A stretch of DNA of 64,000 bases from Hibiscus mutabilis (GCA_019671005.1 CM033744.1:2322208-2386207), one strand, 5' to 3'. Positions 12,271 to 25,750 are shown, numbered from the stretch's first letter. Notes: generated by a model from the sequence alone, not told the origin. A program made the numbers and translations.

Positions 12271-13737
12271 GGATATGTAACACCCTAAAACCTTATGTCA
12301 CATTTAGGCTTAAAGCCCAAACTGTTCCTATAAAATTTCTCAAACTGAGTTTAGCCTAAATAAGGTATTTCCCAAAACATTTAGATCCAATAGTTGAAAA
12401 CATAGATAAACAATTTAAAGGTTACAAAGGAGCTTCACTTTAATTTAAAACATTTAAAGATTCAACTTGATTAATACAATTTCAAAAGTAAGAATTACAG
12501 ACTCGACCACGTAAGATCCTATGAATACATAGCCCACTAAACACAAGTACTTTACTCTAGAAAACACCACATACTGGAATCTCGTACTGATAATGCTTCA
12601 CGATCCCACGAACCGATGATCAACCTATGCACGAAAACAACGATTTCGAGCTCTGAGCTTACAAAGCTCAGTGGTATACATCTTATTATACTTCATGCTA
12701 ATCATAAACATAAGCAAACAAGCTAGTACAAACAATAATGAGAGATAAATAAACACATGGCGCTACCACTAGTCGCCTAAACACATGCTTTCATCATAGC
12801 AATCATCATACATGGCATACAAGGCCCAATCGTACTCGAGATCTCACTAGATCATCCAAGCAAAAGTACACAAAGTCTTAACCACAAACCTGGAGTAAGG
12901 CCCTGTGCCACACAACTTCAGAAACATACACTCTTTGGGTGAGGCTCGATGCCACACAGCTTTGGGAGCGTATATCCATGCTTGAAATCTCTCATTGAGC
13001 CTCTTCAAATGAGACCTGGTGCCACAAAGCTTCAGGAACGTACATTCCGCATCTCTAACCATGGTGTTACAACACTTTCTCATTGGGTATCCGGATCCCA
13101 TCAATCAAAGGTAACACAACCAAATAATTTTCCAAACAACACACATCATGGACACAATTACCACACAGCACGGACACGTTACCACATAGCACACAGTATT
13201 AGCATGATTACCACTCTATGGTTTCTATCAATTATCAAGCCATCAAGTAAGATTACCAACTTGTTAATACATTATGAAAATGTATATTAATCATCCTCAT
13301 TTATTATCTTTATTAACTCATATTATCTTATTATTGTCCCACGTAAATTCACATCTTTTATTAACATTATACATTATTTTGTTCAATGAGTACCGGTACT
13401 CGAACACGAGTACTGATATAGATATTGCTTAATAGAAATCCTAAATTTATACGAGTACCAGTACGGGTCGACACATACCGATACAACCCCCAAATACGTA
13501 CGGGTACAACCAAAGCTCGTACCGATACCCTACTCACATGTTCGTACAATTTCCTCGAATTACGATATTACCACGCTGTATTTGATCCCTAAAGCTTATG
13601 AAAGTTGTTATGGTTTGTTTATTAACGCATTCATTCAATTAATATTAATTATCGGCTTCATAATCATTTAATATCAATTCCCGACCTTATGATCAATTAT
13701 TCGAATATTACCAATTATTAGTCCATTGATGAGTGAT

Positions 13738-15025
13738 TTAAATAGTTATTATTTTGTTATTAATTACTCATTGTTTGTATGTTTATGTTGCTAATTTGGG
13801 CATTTTCTCTTATTTTCTGTGCATGGCATTAGATTTTAGAAACTGTGCTAAAAAGGGCAAAGTTCTACAATTTTATCTAGAGTCAAGGCTAGGCTAGTGG
13901 GCATGAATCTGGGCATGAAAGGCTAACTGGATGCCAAGTCATCAATTCTAGAAGATGACATCAGTAACGTCGGATAGCTTATCAGCCGCATTTCGATAGC
14001 TTATCAGACATATTTAAAATTTAAACTTGGGATTATCTTCTGTTTAGGATTAAAATTTGAATATTATTTTGAGATTTATCTTTTATCTTTTAGGAATATT
14101 TTTAGGGATTTTAAGATACTATAAATACCCCATATGAGGTAAGCTATCAATCATCTCTTGTTCTTGGCTTGTTTATGTTTTTAAAGATTTATAAATTTCC
14201 TTTCTCTTACGTTATTCTTTTAAGTTCTTTTTCTTTATTTTAATGCTAAGTATGATTTCTTCCATAGTCATGCTTAGCTAAATTTACCATTAGTCGATAG
14301 CTAAGGGAAACCCAATTCATTTCGTGAGAATTGCAAGAGCTCTTCATACCTTCAAACTTCTTTCTTGATTTTCGGCATTACTGGATTGGCAATCGGCTTT
14401 TCCTTTAAACATCTCAACTACTTCATTCCAAAAACGTGCATTGGTTTGATCGACGTGTTGATCTACCGTTGGAGACAAGAGTAGGCTTGTAGCAAATTCA
14501 ACTCCCTAAGAACAAACTTAGCGGCGGTCTGCTAAGGGAAATCAAGATCGAATATGATTCTCGTTGAGACAAAATTATCCGAACATGGGCTTTTCCAGCA
14601 CATAATAAGCATTGGCATTAGCATCGATTGTCGTCGTTAATCCAAAAAAGTGCTAAATTCTAAGGATTGGCCTTGGAAAATTAGTTCACCATAGAGAAGA
14701 GCAAGTTACAAGGGTTGGGCCTTGTAGACTGTAACCGACAAGAACTCGAAGTAAAATCTATTTCAATGATCGAAACGAGTTGAGGCGATGCAAAGCTGGA
14801 GGCTATATATTATCATAATTACTTTCAACTATTTACTTTCCTTTATTTATCATTTTCGTTTGCTTAGATTTATTCAACTCATTTCGCTAAACCCTTTTTT
14901 TACTTGCAGGTTTCTTGGTTAAAGATCGATTTAGAGCAATATTGGAAACTCCTTAGTCCCTGTGGATCGATCCTTCTTTTCTATACTACTTATTTATTTA
15001 TTTATTTATTTATTTATTATGAGAT
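13738..15025. mobile_element. Probable insertion (D) inside solo LTR A
   Basis: Composition and motifs change at about 13738 (tgatgagtgattt...) and again after a (ttta)n microsatellite at about 14990-15020. The segment holds 'ccttagtccctgtggatcgatcc', wording common in the 5' leader of plant gypsy elements (split here in my reading around 14950-14970). No clean target duplication or terminal repeat could be found, so the ends are approximate. It may be a truncated LTR retrotransposon. Confidence 0.4.
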
Positions 15026-15704
15026 TAAAGAATATTTTATTTGACAAATACGACGCTTGTCATCCATTTAGTATAATCTTCATCAAACATGCCAATTCAT
15101 ATCTCAAGCACTCAAGCAACACAACATGTACATCAACCAATCAAATAAGTATACGAATATTCAAACGACCCTACATAGTCTCTAAAGCTCATGTGAGTCT
15201 CATCATATTCACAACATCATCATGCCTCACACATATATCGAGTCTCATGATATCGGTCTCACAATATGCTTATTCATCATCTACCTACTTTGCGAACACT
15301 AACAAGCAAGGCAATCACATTTATGATGCTCATGAAGCAATAGGAGTTCGAGGTGTACTAACCTTAAGCCAAAGAGATAAATCCCCATCCAAACATCTCT
15401 TTGATTCCAATATTCGAGTTCTCCCAAAACCTCGGATAAAACAAATACAACTACATAAGCCGTTTCACAGTACCGAACTATTTTAGGGGATAAAACGTAT
15501 AAAAATAGCTTATCAGGTTCGAATTTGGCAAAACAGATTGTGCCAACAGTCTCAGAACGTCTAGAAACCCAGGGTAAGGTCCCCTAAAAAAAAGTCAACG
15601 TCGGTCAACGGTGGCGACGACGGTCAATGACGGCAGCGACGACAGTACGGCTAACGACTGGCTCGAATGATAGGTTTGGTGGACCGGCTCGACCTGGCTC
15701 AACA

Positions 15705-18574
15705 TGTAATATACCAAATTTTTGTTTAGTGAGCAAAATGAAAATTTTGAAAGTTTGATGGTCAAAGTATAAACTTTGGAAAAGTTTAGGGACTAAATTA
15801 TAATTTTCAAAATTTATGTATTTTAGTCCCGTAAATGGATAGTTTACCCTCAAGAATGACGTTTTCGTGATACTCAAATTTTTCGTACGGAGTTTGTATT
15901 TTTGGCTATAAAGCGATAAAATTTAGAAAAATATTCGGATAATCGGATCGAATCTGATATTCAAGATATTTTTAAAGGATGATAAGGAAAAGGTTAAAAA
16001 TGTCATTTCTATGTCTTAAAATGGTAGGATTTAACATGGACCATTGGATTAAAGTAGGTTTTCCATGTTAAATATGATCCATTGGATGAAAAATGACAAA
16101 ATGGTAAATTTGGGAAATTTCAAGGGCAAAGTTGGTAATCACTAACTAGTTGGATTATTTTTGACCCTTGGATAAGTAGGTAGACATGTGGCAATATATG
16201 AAGCATTGGATTACAAGGGCAAAATGGTCATTTTTCTATAAAAAGAGATTTTTTTAGGATTTTTAAAATAAGATGACAAATGGCCAAATTAGAAACAATT
16301 AAAGTTTCAAGACTTTTTCTCCATCATCTTCTCTTGTTCAAAAGCTCCAAGGTAAGAAAGAAAAAATTTCTTTCGAATTTTCATGCTATTTTAGTTGGAA
16401 TTTGGATGAAAGCATGAAATATGAAATTGATCTCCATGAAATTCTCTATCTTTTGGTATCATTTATTCATGCTTTCCTTGCTTGAAACCCTAGTTTTATG
16501 ATTTTGATGGATGAAGGGAATGCTTGATTTGGATGATTTAAGATTAGATTTTGATGAATTTGTTGTTGTAGAATCATATCCAAGCTTATATTATGATTGG
16601 AATTACTTGAAAGTAGTTAAATCCTAATTTGTTTAAAGTTAGGGTTTTGTTATGAAGTTGAATTTGGATTGATTTTGATATGTAAATAATTGTAGAAGCT
16701 TGGAAATAATGTTTAGAAGTTGAATTCATGCTTGAATCAAGTTGGAAATTTTGACTAGTGTGACCTTTCATATTCGGCCTAAGGGAGAATATTAGGGAAA
16801 ATTATGGAAAATTTCCCTAAGGCTAGAAATGATGTGAGAATGATTCTACAAGGTTTAGAATATTGTTTGGGCCAATTTGGAACTTTACAAAGTGTTGAGG
16901 ACCAAATAGAAATTAAGGAAAAGTTGAGAGTGAAATGGAAATTGGTTAGAAATTGATGTGTTAAGCCTGAAAGTATTCTTGGAATACTTGAATATGTTGT
17001 CTAATTGTTGAATTTGAAGTTCAATGGCAAATGACCATTTTGAATAATTTGAAAAGTTGAGGTGAATTCTAAAAGAATTCATTTTATGGTTAGTTTATGA
17101 GATTTAAGATTGTTTTGTGAATTTGTGATGAATATGGATAGTGAAGGATTTTTAGGAATTTTATTCCTAATATGTGCCTATGTTGGAATGATACTAACAT
17201 ACGCTTTGAAATGTATGTATTCGGTAAACGATGCTTTTATAGATTGTGATCATGATCAAGATCATAGTACGAGCAAATTTAAAGATAACGAAAAGTTTCA
17301 AGAGTAAAGCTACAAGCTATAGTAAGGTTTACTAGTAAGGCATCAGGTGAGTGCAATGCATACATAACATGATACATGGATGTTTTATACATCATTGGGA
17401 GGACTTGCGATAAGTCTACATGGTTTATAAATTGGCATGATATCTATGTCATTGATCATATGATTGACATATTTTAAATATGTCAAAAGTTAAATATTAA
17501 TGCATGGATCACTAGTTATAAATGATGTTATATCATGAATGTTATTTCGGGTAAGAACTGCCCAATGTTAAATGATATTGATATACATTGCCATAGATGA
17601 ATTAAATACAGAAATTATGCCCAAATAAGTCATTGAGGGACAGGGTATAGTTGGCATGCCATAGAGTCCAGCAGCACGCTGCATATTCGGTTATTCGGGA
17701 TAGCACTATAGTGTATATAAAGGACACTTAGTGTATGGTTAGCACGGCCTTATAAACGTGCAGATGGTGGGCACGAACTTATGTGTATTAGCACTTCGGT
17801 GCATATTTGACGCGTATACCCAGGGTTCTCGTAGGTTATATTTGGGCTACGGTTATTCGGTAAATATTTGATAAACAAGTGAAAGAGTTCACAAACTCTT
17901 AAAGTTATGGCAAGTATATTGGTAAGAAAATTATATCCGGTTTATATTATGTTGATATATGATAAACATGATGGTAAGTCATATCTAGTGATTCAAAATG
18001 CATGTATATGGTTACATTTTATTATTTATAGTTATGTTATACTGCACTGAATATTATTATTGCCTCACTAAGTATATACTTAGCGTGTGATGGTTTTCAC
18101 GCGTAGGTAAAAAGAAAAAATCGGAGTAAGGAGCTGGCATCCTACTTATTTAGAATATGATCACGGTATCAGTAATAACATCTTTTGATGTGTTTGATAT
18201 TTCTAGATGGCATGTATATGTTAAATTAGTCGGTTATATACTAGTATATATTTATAGTGGATAGTAAGTAGTTATATTAAATTAAAATCCGGGTAATGAC
18301 TAGAAAAGATTAAATAGAGTAATCGGGTAGATTTTTATTTTAGTCAGTTTCTAGGCAGTTATATTTCTTATATATTATAGATAAGAACTGTCAAGTTGCT
18401 GCCTGAAATCGAATTTAATTCGAGTGGATAAAAATTTAAAATATGATTCTACGCAATAAATATTAAAATGGATAATTTATAATTTTTTTATGAATAGGAT
18501 TGTGATATTTTGGTATATTCTTTATGTGATACTCTAATTAGTATGGGATATAGAATACTGATTAGGGTGTTACA
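15705..18574 (+). mobile_element. Solo LTR (B), nested in A
   Basis: A 2870-bp unit starting tgtaatataccaaattt and ending attagggtgttaca. It is flanked by a perfect 5-bp duplication, caaca (15700-15704 and 18575-18579). Landmarks shared with C in the same order are 'gagtgcaatgcatacataac' (about 17351), 'gacttgcgat' and 'gcctcactaagtatatactt' (about 18061). No retroviral-type ORF is inside. Interpretation: a full LTR left by LTR-LTR recombination. The size fits long-LTR chromovirus families. Confidence 0.8.
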
Positions 18575-19077
18575 CAACAGGCCAGCTCGGCTCAGCCCAA
18601 TGCTTGGCCCAACGGCTTGATCCACAGCCCAGCTGTGATATAACAGCTTGGCCAGATGTCACCCACGTGCGACAGCGACGCGTGGTGGCACGTGCGACGA
18701 TTTTTGGCAGCCAAAAGATGACGACGATCGCCCAAATCAACTATCTTGATGCCGGTGAGCACGATGGTGGCCTCCATTCTTCGTTTTGAGCACTCTAACC
18801 CACTCAACTTAACAACCCAAAATTTCTCTTCTCTCACCCCCTCCGACGGTAATTCCGATGGTGAAAGCGCTAGTATCGACTCGTCTTGGCGAGATGAACA
18901 CAATGACTACAAAAGCGTCGACAACGGACGACCGAATATTTGTATATCAAAATGTAAAACTCTTCCCCCATTTCCCTTTTTTTATTTTCTCTCTTTCCCT
19001 ATTTACTTTTTCTCTCTCACCAACATAATATCTCCCTCTTTTTCTCATATCCTCGTCCTTTTAATATTCAAACCTTT

Positions 19078-22000
19078 TGTAATACCCCAAAATTTACTAA
19101 GTTGATTAAGGGTCATTTAGTACTAAGATAATAGCTTAAAAGCTAACTTAGTGACTAAAATGACAAAATGCAAAAGTTAGGATTTCTTTAATTATGGGTT
19201 TTGAAAAGGAAATTTCTAAGGTTTAAAGGTCTCATGTGATAGATAGTGAATTGAATAGGGTATTCTTAAAGTTTGGTTGAATTCCAAGTAAAATTGGAAT
19301 GTGAATTGAAGTTTAAAAAGTTAGTGACTAAAATGTAAATTTTGAAAATTTTATGGCTAAAGTATAAACTTTGGAGAAGTTTGGGGACTAAAGTTGTAAT
19401 TTCCTAAAAGTTAAGGGTTTTTATTTTATAAATAAATATATCACTTAAGGATGTGGATTGAATATGAAGATTTTGGTTCGATCTGATATTTCGATTATTG
19501 GGAAAATCGCAGTTAAAGTTTAAGTGGAATTCAGATATCCGATCGAACTGGAAAATTTTGAAATTTTGCCATATGATAGAGAAATGTTATAAAAGTTATT
19601 TCCAAGTGTTGGAAATATTTTTAGTTTGATTCAAGATGAATCCTACAATTTATTTTTGAGTAAAGTATTATTTATCGGTATATTTGATCGAATGAAAATT
19701 TTGGAGACTGATCCAAAAGCTATGGAAAAGTCATAAAATGTTATTTTATGAATATTTTATTATGGTTGGTTGAATTCTAACTAGATTTAGTTAGATTGTA
19801 ATGGAATGGCAATTTGGAAACAAACTAGTAAATAAAGACTAGTTGGAGGGCAAATTGGTCATTTGCCCCCCAATGGCAATTTTGAAATATTTAAAAATTT
19901 ATAAGGGAAATTTTGGAAAGAGGAAATGGAAGATTAAATCTTGGCCCTTGATTGATGATAAAATCAATCTCAACCATTGGATAAAAAAGGCAAAATTATA
20001 ATTTCACTATTAAATGAATTTAATATTCATTTAATAGATATATGTTTAAAATAATGGTGAAAAGATGAATTCCATCCTTGAAACGTGGAGAAAGAAGAAG
20101 AAAAATTTCCAAGCTCGATTTAAGCCCTGAAACTCGGTTTTCAGGTAATCTCTTCAACTACAAAGTTGTTCCACTCTTCAAGCCCTATCTTTTGATATCA
20201 ATAATTCATGGAATCCATGCTTGATCGATGAGAATTTACATGAGAAATAAATTAGGGTTTATGGATCAAATTGGGGCTTTTGAGATTTTATGATTCCATG
20301 ATTGAATTCAGGTTGAAATAAAGCTAGTATGATGTTAAATCATGATATTGAGTTAGGATTTAAGTTTTACATGTTTTGATTATTATGAAGATGATTAGGG
20401 TTTATGGATTCAAGTTTAATTTAGGGTTTGTGATGTTGAAATAATGATCTAGTAAGCTTGAATTGTTGTTTGGAAGCAAACCCTAAGTTAAATTGTGTAT
20501 GGACAATTTCGGCAACTTGAAAAGTTGAAGGACCAAATCTGAATTTTTAGAATTTGGAGTGTATTTATGTTATTAGTGATGTTAGAGATAAGAAAATTAA
20601 GTTAGAATACCAAATTAATGTTGAATTGAATTAGTGACCATTTTGACAATTTGTCAAAGTTAAGTGACCAAATCGAAATTGAAATTTTGTATGGGGGGTA
20701 AATCTGATTTTTAGTTGTAATGATGGAATTAAGGTAGTAATGTTGAATTGAGGACTAATTTGCGAAGTTAAGAAGCTTGAATCCTTATCTTTGCATTTTA
20801 GTGACTATTTCGGTAAAGAAGAAAAATTAAGGATAATTATTGTGAATAATTATTTGATGAAGAAGGTCATAAAATGATGGTTTATAGCAAGTAATTGGAC
20901 TAAATTGAAAGGTAGAGAAATAAGGATAAGTTAGTATAAAAGTTGAAGTTGTTTACGGAAGCTGGGTAGAAAAACTGGTTTATGGCAGTAACTTTGAAAA
21001 TTCGCCATAAATCGTGCAAGTTGAATTTGGGCTATTAATTTATGTGGTTGAAAAGCTTATTGAATGTAGTTTCTTTCAAAACAAACGGAATCGAATTCCG
21101 AGTTTTAGATTATTTTATAGAAATATTTCTTTGGAGGTACAGCAAACTGCCAGAAAATGAGAATTGATACACTTTGTATCTAAGCTTGAAAAGTGTTAAT
21201 GGAAGTTCAAATTGGTCACTAAGGACCATAATGAGTTTTTGAACAATACAAGGAAGAAAAGAAAATGTTTGGAGATTTTGTATTCAAATGATTATATTGG
21301 ACAATATGTCTAAGATATTGTTAGATTGGGATCTAACAAATATTTTACTTATTTGAATTATGAAGTTAAGTTCGAATCAAGGGAGGTTCGACGTGCAATG
21401 AAGGAAAGGATCAAATAGGACTTAGTGAGGCATATTAATACATGGCCCTGGTGAGTGCAATGCATACATAACATTATACATGGATGTTTCATACATCACC
21501 ATTAGGACTTGCGATGAGTCTACCTGGTTTATATATTGTCATGATAATTATGTCATTGATCATATATTTGACATATTTTAAATATGTCAAAGGTTGAAAA
21601 TAAATGCATTGATCACTAGTTATTGATGATGGTATAATATGAATATTATTTTGGTTATGAACCGTTAAATGTTGATATATATTGATATATGTTGTCATTG
21701 ATGACTTAAATGATGAAATAAAGCCCAATGTATGATATAGAGGTTCGATGATATAGTTGGATATCCATAGGGTCATAAACAGCTGTATAAATATTCTAAG
21801 CACTTAGTGCAATATTCATAAATACTCATTAAGGGTATACTCATATAAGGTTTGGGTATACGGAAACACTTAGGGTGTTAAGCACTACGGTGTAATTTTA
21901 TTAATACTCAATAAGGGTATACTCATGCAAAGTTTGGGTATACGGAAGCACTTAGGGTGCTAAGCACTACGGTGCAAATAATATACATACTCAAGAAAAA

Positions 22001-22792
22001 TTAGGTATGGGGGGATGACTCGTGTACATAGAATCTCTTAATTCGATACATTGGGCTAAATAAATTGAAAATAATAAAAAAAGGAAACATGGATATAAGC
22101 TTGAAAGCTTGTAGATAGAAATGTAAGGAGGTATTGGTAAGCATTGAAAGCTTACGGATGGAAATGGCAACGGTATTGGTAAGATCTAATCTTATCACTT
22201 TGATATACATATTTATTTATGTTAATGAGCATGTAATGGTAAGGTGATCATATGCATTGTTAATCATTAATGTTGATATTATGACAATTGCACTTGAATT
22301 TGAATTATTGCCTCACTAAGTAAATACTTAGCGTGTAACTGTTTTACACGTAGGAAAGAAGAAATGGTTGGAGTAAGGAGCTTATTCGGACATCATCAAT
22401 CAATAACAGGTATATCAGTATCAGTAAGATATTTTTTGAAACTGTTTGATATTTACTAGTTGGCATGTATATTAAAAGGGTATGCCTGCTCTGATAGAAT
22501 TTGTATTTTATTTGATATTTGGATGGATTTTAAATCAGGCAGTTTTATTAATTATATCAAGACAAATTAAATTGATAAGTTGCTGCCTGAAAATAAACTT
22601 GATTTGAAGATGAAAATATTATTTTTAAACTTTACGCGAATAACTAGATTTGTAAATAAAAACTAAATACATTGTAATCTTTTTTTTAAAGAAACAAAAT
22701 TTTACCGAATTACAAATGTAGAGGGTTTTACAAATGTTTTGTGATACCTCTGACTCGTATTCAGTGTTGTATACGGGAAAAAGGGTGTTACA
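19078..22792 (+). mobile_element. Solo LTR (C), nested in A, same superfamily as B
   Basis: A 3715-bp unit from tgtaataccccaaaattt to aaagggtgttaca, bounded by ccttt (19073-19077 and 22793-22797). It shares with B the internal words 'gagtgcaatgcatacataac' (about 21452), 'tacatcaccattaggacttg' and 'cctcactaagtaaatacttag' (about 22311). The 5' part differs much more, so B and C are related but not recent copies. No gag-pol. Sense orientation as B. Confidence 0.8.
21822..21977 (+). repeat. Two tandem copies of an about 79-bp unit inside LTR C
   Basis: Both copies carry 'taagggtatactcat', 'gtttgggtatacgga', 'cacttagggtg' and 'taagcactacggtg' in the same order. Copy 1 is about 21822-21898, copy 2 about 21900-21977. 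A looser version of the same words ('cacttagtgtatggttagcac') is in B near 17730. Confidence 0.65.
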
Positions 22793-22912
22793 CCTTTCCC
22801 CCAATGTAATGAGCCCAACTTAAATATTCTTAACTAAGCTTTCAAAATAAAGGCCCGTAACTTGAGTCTGAGACCTGATTCGCTAATCCGAAAATTAGGT
22901 CGTTACAGGATA

Positions 22913-23509
22913 AGCTTCACGACCCACAGTCTTCGTAATAAAAGACATTTGGCGATAAGTTTGTGCATACTTAGCAATAATATTCACGAGTAAGGTGTGT
23001 CCTTTCTTGGAAAGTGGTCACTACTTAAGTCAAGATTTTTTCCTTTTTTTTGAACGTTACTTTTTGTATCTATCTTCTCGAATTTATATTAAACGTCAAC
23101 TTTGACATTTAAAAATATATTTTAAAATTTCTCAAAGAGAAAAATATCTTAGTCCTTAAATTTATTAACTTTTGTCAATTTAACCCCAAAATATTTATGA
23201 TCCACATTAATCCATGAATTTGTCACCTTTTATATTTTTATACCCGTGGTAGAATACTATAGTGTCACATCATTAAAATAATAAAAAATCAAATTTAGGG
23301 ACAACATGACCCGGAAGAACATTCAAAATTCAGGGATCAAATTAGGAATAATTGCAAAGCTTAGGGATCCTTTTGAAATGGGCCAGGGCCAAGGCCAAGA
23401 ATAAAACGGACTACAAATTCTTTCAAACTACAAAGAAACCGTTTCAAAACCTCAAATTGAAAAACTCAGTCCTTCACTCTTAGCTTTGATCATCTGAGGT
23501 TACTCTCCA
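22913..23509. other. Upstream region of the alpha-crystallin gene
   Basis: About 0.6 kb between the end of element A and the next start codon. AT-rich, with MITE-like phrases ('ccttaaatttattaactttt', 'gacaacatgacccgg'). The last ~100 bp should contain the 5' UTR of the following gene. No gene is seen. Confidence 0.4.
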
Positions 23510-25121
23510 ATGGCTTCTCGTAAGAGGTAAAGATACCCACATTTCCATTACATCTCTTTTAAACATTCCCATGCATTATATATATTGATTAATGTTTGTA
23601 ATATGAAAAGCTTAAAGGCAAAGCTTTGAATCCCCATTTTTTCTACAAATTCTGCGTGAAGTTTAATCCCTGTTCTTTCTGGGTTTGGAATATGATATTG
23701 AGTATTGATCATGGGGGTTTTGTGTTTTTATGATTTATGTTATTGTTGGTTCACATTTTAGTTTTAATTTTATCTTTTTTGGTAAATTTTAAACTTTCTT
23801 GATTTGGAGTGTTTACAATTCTGTGGGATTGTTCTTGATTTTAAACTAACATTGTGTTGTTCTGAAAAATTAAGGGTAATGTTTATTGACTTGTCCCTGC
23901 TAAATGACAGTTCTTTTATGATTTCTTGTGTAATCCTAAATCAGTCATGAAATTTAAACCTGTTATTCTTATTTGGGTGTGAATGTCGGATATCGGTATA
24001 TCGACGCGTGAGTCGGAGCAACATAGACTAGAACAACTTGAAAAACATAGTGTCTTTGCTTGTACATACCGACCATGAAATGTTGAAATCGAATCTTGTA
24101 TGGTTCATCACTTAGGTGCTAGTAAATGCAGTAAGAAAAAACAGATTCGAAATAGAATACTCGAGGTAAATGAACTCATGTTGTGGTTTGAGATAGTAAT
24201 GTAGGTAGTAGTATTGCTTGTGTTCATTTGCAAAATTGACAGTTTATCTGTCTTCTGGCAGGTCTAAAAGGGGAAATTATGAGCAAAAAGCTGGTCCAGC
24301 AATTCCAGATGAGATGTCTATCTCATCGAAAGAGAAGACAAATGTTGCGGAAATATTAAATCCGGCAATGATATTTCTGCCTTCTAAAACAACCCAGGAG
24401 GAGTTGGATTATACATTGGCTTCTACCAGACATGGAATTGCTTTGACTGGGGCTGCAGCAACCGGAGCATTCGGACCGATTATAGGGTTGGCGGACCTTG
24501 GCGAATTGGAGGATTCGTACTATTTTCGTGTCACCCTTCCTGGAGTATCACCTGATAGAAGTAAGTTTTTTTTCTAGATTAATCACTCCGCTCGTGATCA
24601 ATTACTTGCTTGAAAGAGGATTGAGAATGCTTTTTTTTCTTATTCGATCGAAGAAAATGAAGAGTCGGAATGACATGTGAAGCAAGTATAGATCTACATT
24701 CCTTGAAATAGCTGCATTTTTTCCACCTAATGCCATTAAACCTCTATTCCAAGCTTTAGGAATGAACCTAATCTATTTGTCAATTCTGTCCACTAGAAAA
24801 GCTTTAATCATCTTATTCATCTGTCTATTCTGTTGTTGATGTTACTGATAATAATATCTCCGCTATTCGATTTATACGAGTGCAGAAGATTTCAATTGTG
24901 ACATTTATGCTGTTGGAAAGGTGCTAATCAAAGGGATAACAACCACCGGTGAGAAAGTAGTACACGGGGACTCTCTAACCTTCAATATGTTGTCACAAAA
25001 TCTTTGCCCGCCGGGAGACTTCACCGTTTCATTCAACCTACCGGGTTCTGTCAATCCCGAAGAAGTTACCGGCCGTTTAACTGATGGGATGCTTGAAGTC
25101 ATTGTGAAAAAATGTAATTGA
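23510..25121 (+). CDS. Alpha-crystallin (Hsp20-like) domain protein, IDM3/ACD22.3-like
   Basis: Coding exons: 23510-23526, 24262-24560, 24886-25121 (552 nt, 183 aa); GT-AG junctions keep frame. The tiny first exon encodes only M-A-S-R-K plus part of an Arg codon. The middle has 'LNPAMIFLPSKTTQEELD' and 'GIALTGAAATGAFGPIIGL', then the alpha-crystallin domain: 'DSYYFRVTLPGV' (beta strands), 'GKVLIKGITTTGEK', 'LCPPGDFTVSFNLPGSV' and the terminal 'GRLTDGMLEVIVKK', the A-x-x-x-n-G-v-L strand of Hsp20 proteins. The C-terminal I-x-I oligomerisation tail of classical sHSPs is absent. The family includes Arabidopsis IDM2/IDM3, which act with the IDM1 acetyltransferase in anti-silencing and active DNA demethylation, and ACD22.3. 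Which subfamily applies here cannot be settled by eye. The gene looks intact. Confidence 0.8.
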
Positions 25122-25292
25122 GAAGGCTCAGAGTGCAATGGTAATGGCTGTTTCTTCTAATACATTAAATGTGGTAAACATTATACCATAGGCTTTAAGC
25201 ATGAGTTTATGAAATGTGTACACCCCAACATGAACACTTTGGTGTTTAACATACTGCTATTGGAATCAATGAAATAGATGACAATATATTTA

Positions 25293-25750
25293 TTTTGTCC
25301 GAGACCTCGATGTTTTGTAGTTGTATTAGTCTTCAATTATATTTGAAATTGAGTTGTACTATCTAATTAGTCTCGATTATATTTAAAGTTGAGTTAAAAA
25401 AGATCTCTAATCAAAAAAAGTTTTGTAACGTTTTCTTCTTCTACAAAACTCAAATCCAAAATTTTATTTAAAACAAATAATTGATTAAAATTGTAAAACT
25501 CAAATGAAAATTTGATCTTTTTATATTGTCCGAGATCTCGAGGTTTTGTAGTTATTTTAGTCTCGATTATATCTGAAGTTGAGTTGAAATATAATATTAG
25601 TCTCTATTATATTTAGAGTTGAGTCGAAAAAAATCTTTAATTGGAGAAAATTTTGTGCATCATTTTTTTTCTATAAAACTCGAATCCAAAATTTTGTTTA
25701 AAAGAAATGAAATTGATTGAAATTGCAGAACTCAAATGAAAAATTGAAAG
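25293..25750 (+). repeat. Tandem duplication, period about 230 bp
   Basis: Copy 1 (about 25293-25522) and copy 2 (about 25523-25750) share 'attgtccgagatctcgaggt'-type starts, 'agtctcgattatat', 'aaactcaaatccaaaatttt' and 'gaaattgcagaactcaaatg'-type ends in the same order. It lies just downstream of the alpha-crystallin gene. Identity looks roughly 80 percent by eye. Confidence 0.7.

Larger units (their letters stand above)
12276..22907 (-). mobile_element. Outer solo LTR (A), inverted, split by later insertions
   Basis: It starts tgtaacaccctaaaacc and ends aggtcgttaca, i.e. TG...CA with a short inverted terminal repeat. It is bounded by a perfect 5-bp duplication, ggata (12271-12275 and 22908-22912). 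The left terminus equals the reverse complement of the right ends of elements B and C, so A is inverted relative to them. Removing B, C and their TSDs leaves about 4.0 kb; removing the probable insertion D leaves about 2.75 kb, close to the size of B. Remaining pieces are 12276-13737, about 15026-15704, 18580-19077 and 22798-22907. No gag-pol is present, so it is read as a solo LTR of a Ty3/gypsy element, possibly Tekay/Del-like (family is inference). Confidence 0.75.

Noticed and set aside
14962..15486. Plus-strand ORF of 174 codons
   Set aside because: It spans the (ttta)n microsatellite and LTR A sequence; low-complexity translation without a family.
15705..22792. CRISPR-like or satellite array from repeated phrases
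   Set aside because: The repeated phrases belong to two related LTRs and one 79-bp duplication; there is no regular spacer pattern, and the host is a plant.
12270..22912. A DNA transposon with inverted ends TGTAACACCC/GGGTGTTACA
   Set aside because: Five-bp duplications, TG...CA ends and solo size fit LTRs better; the inverted end is only about 10 bp and no transposase was seen.
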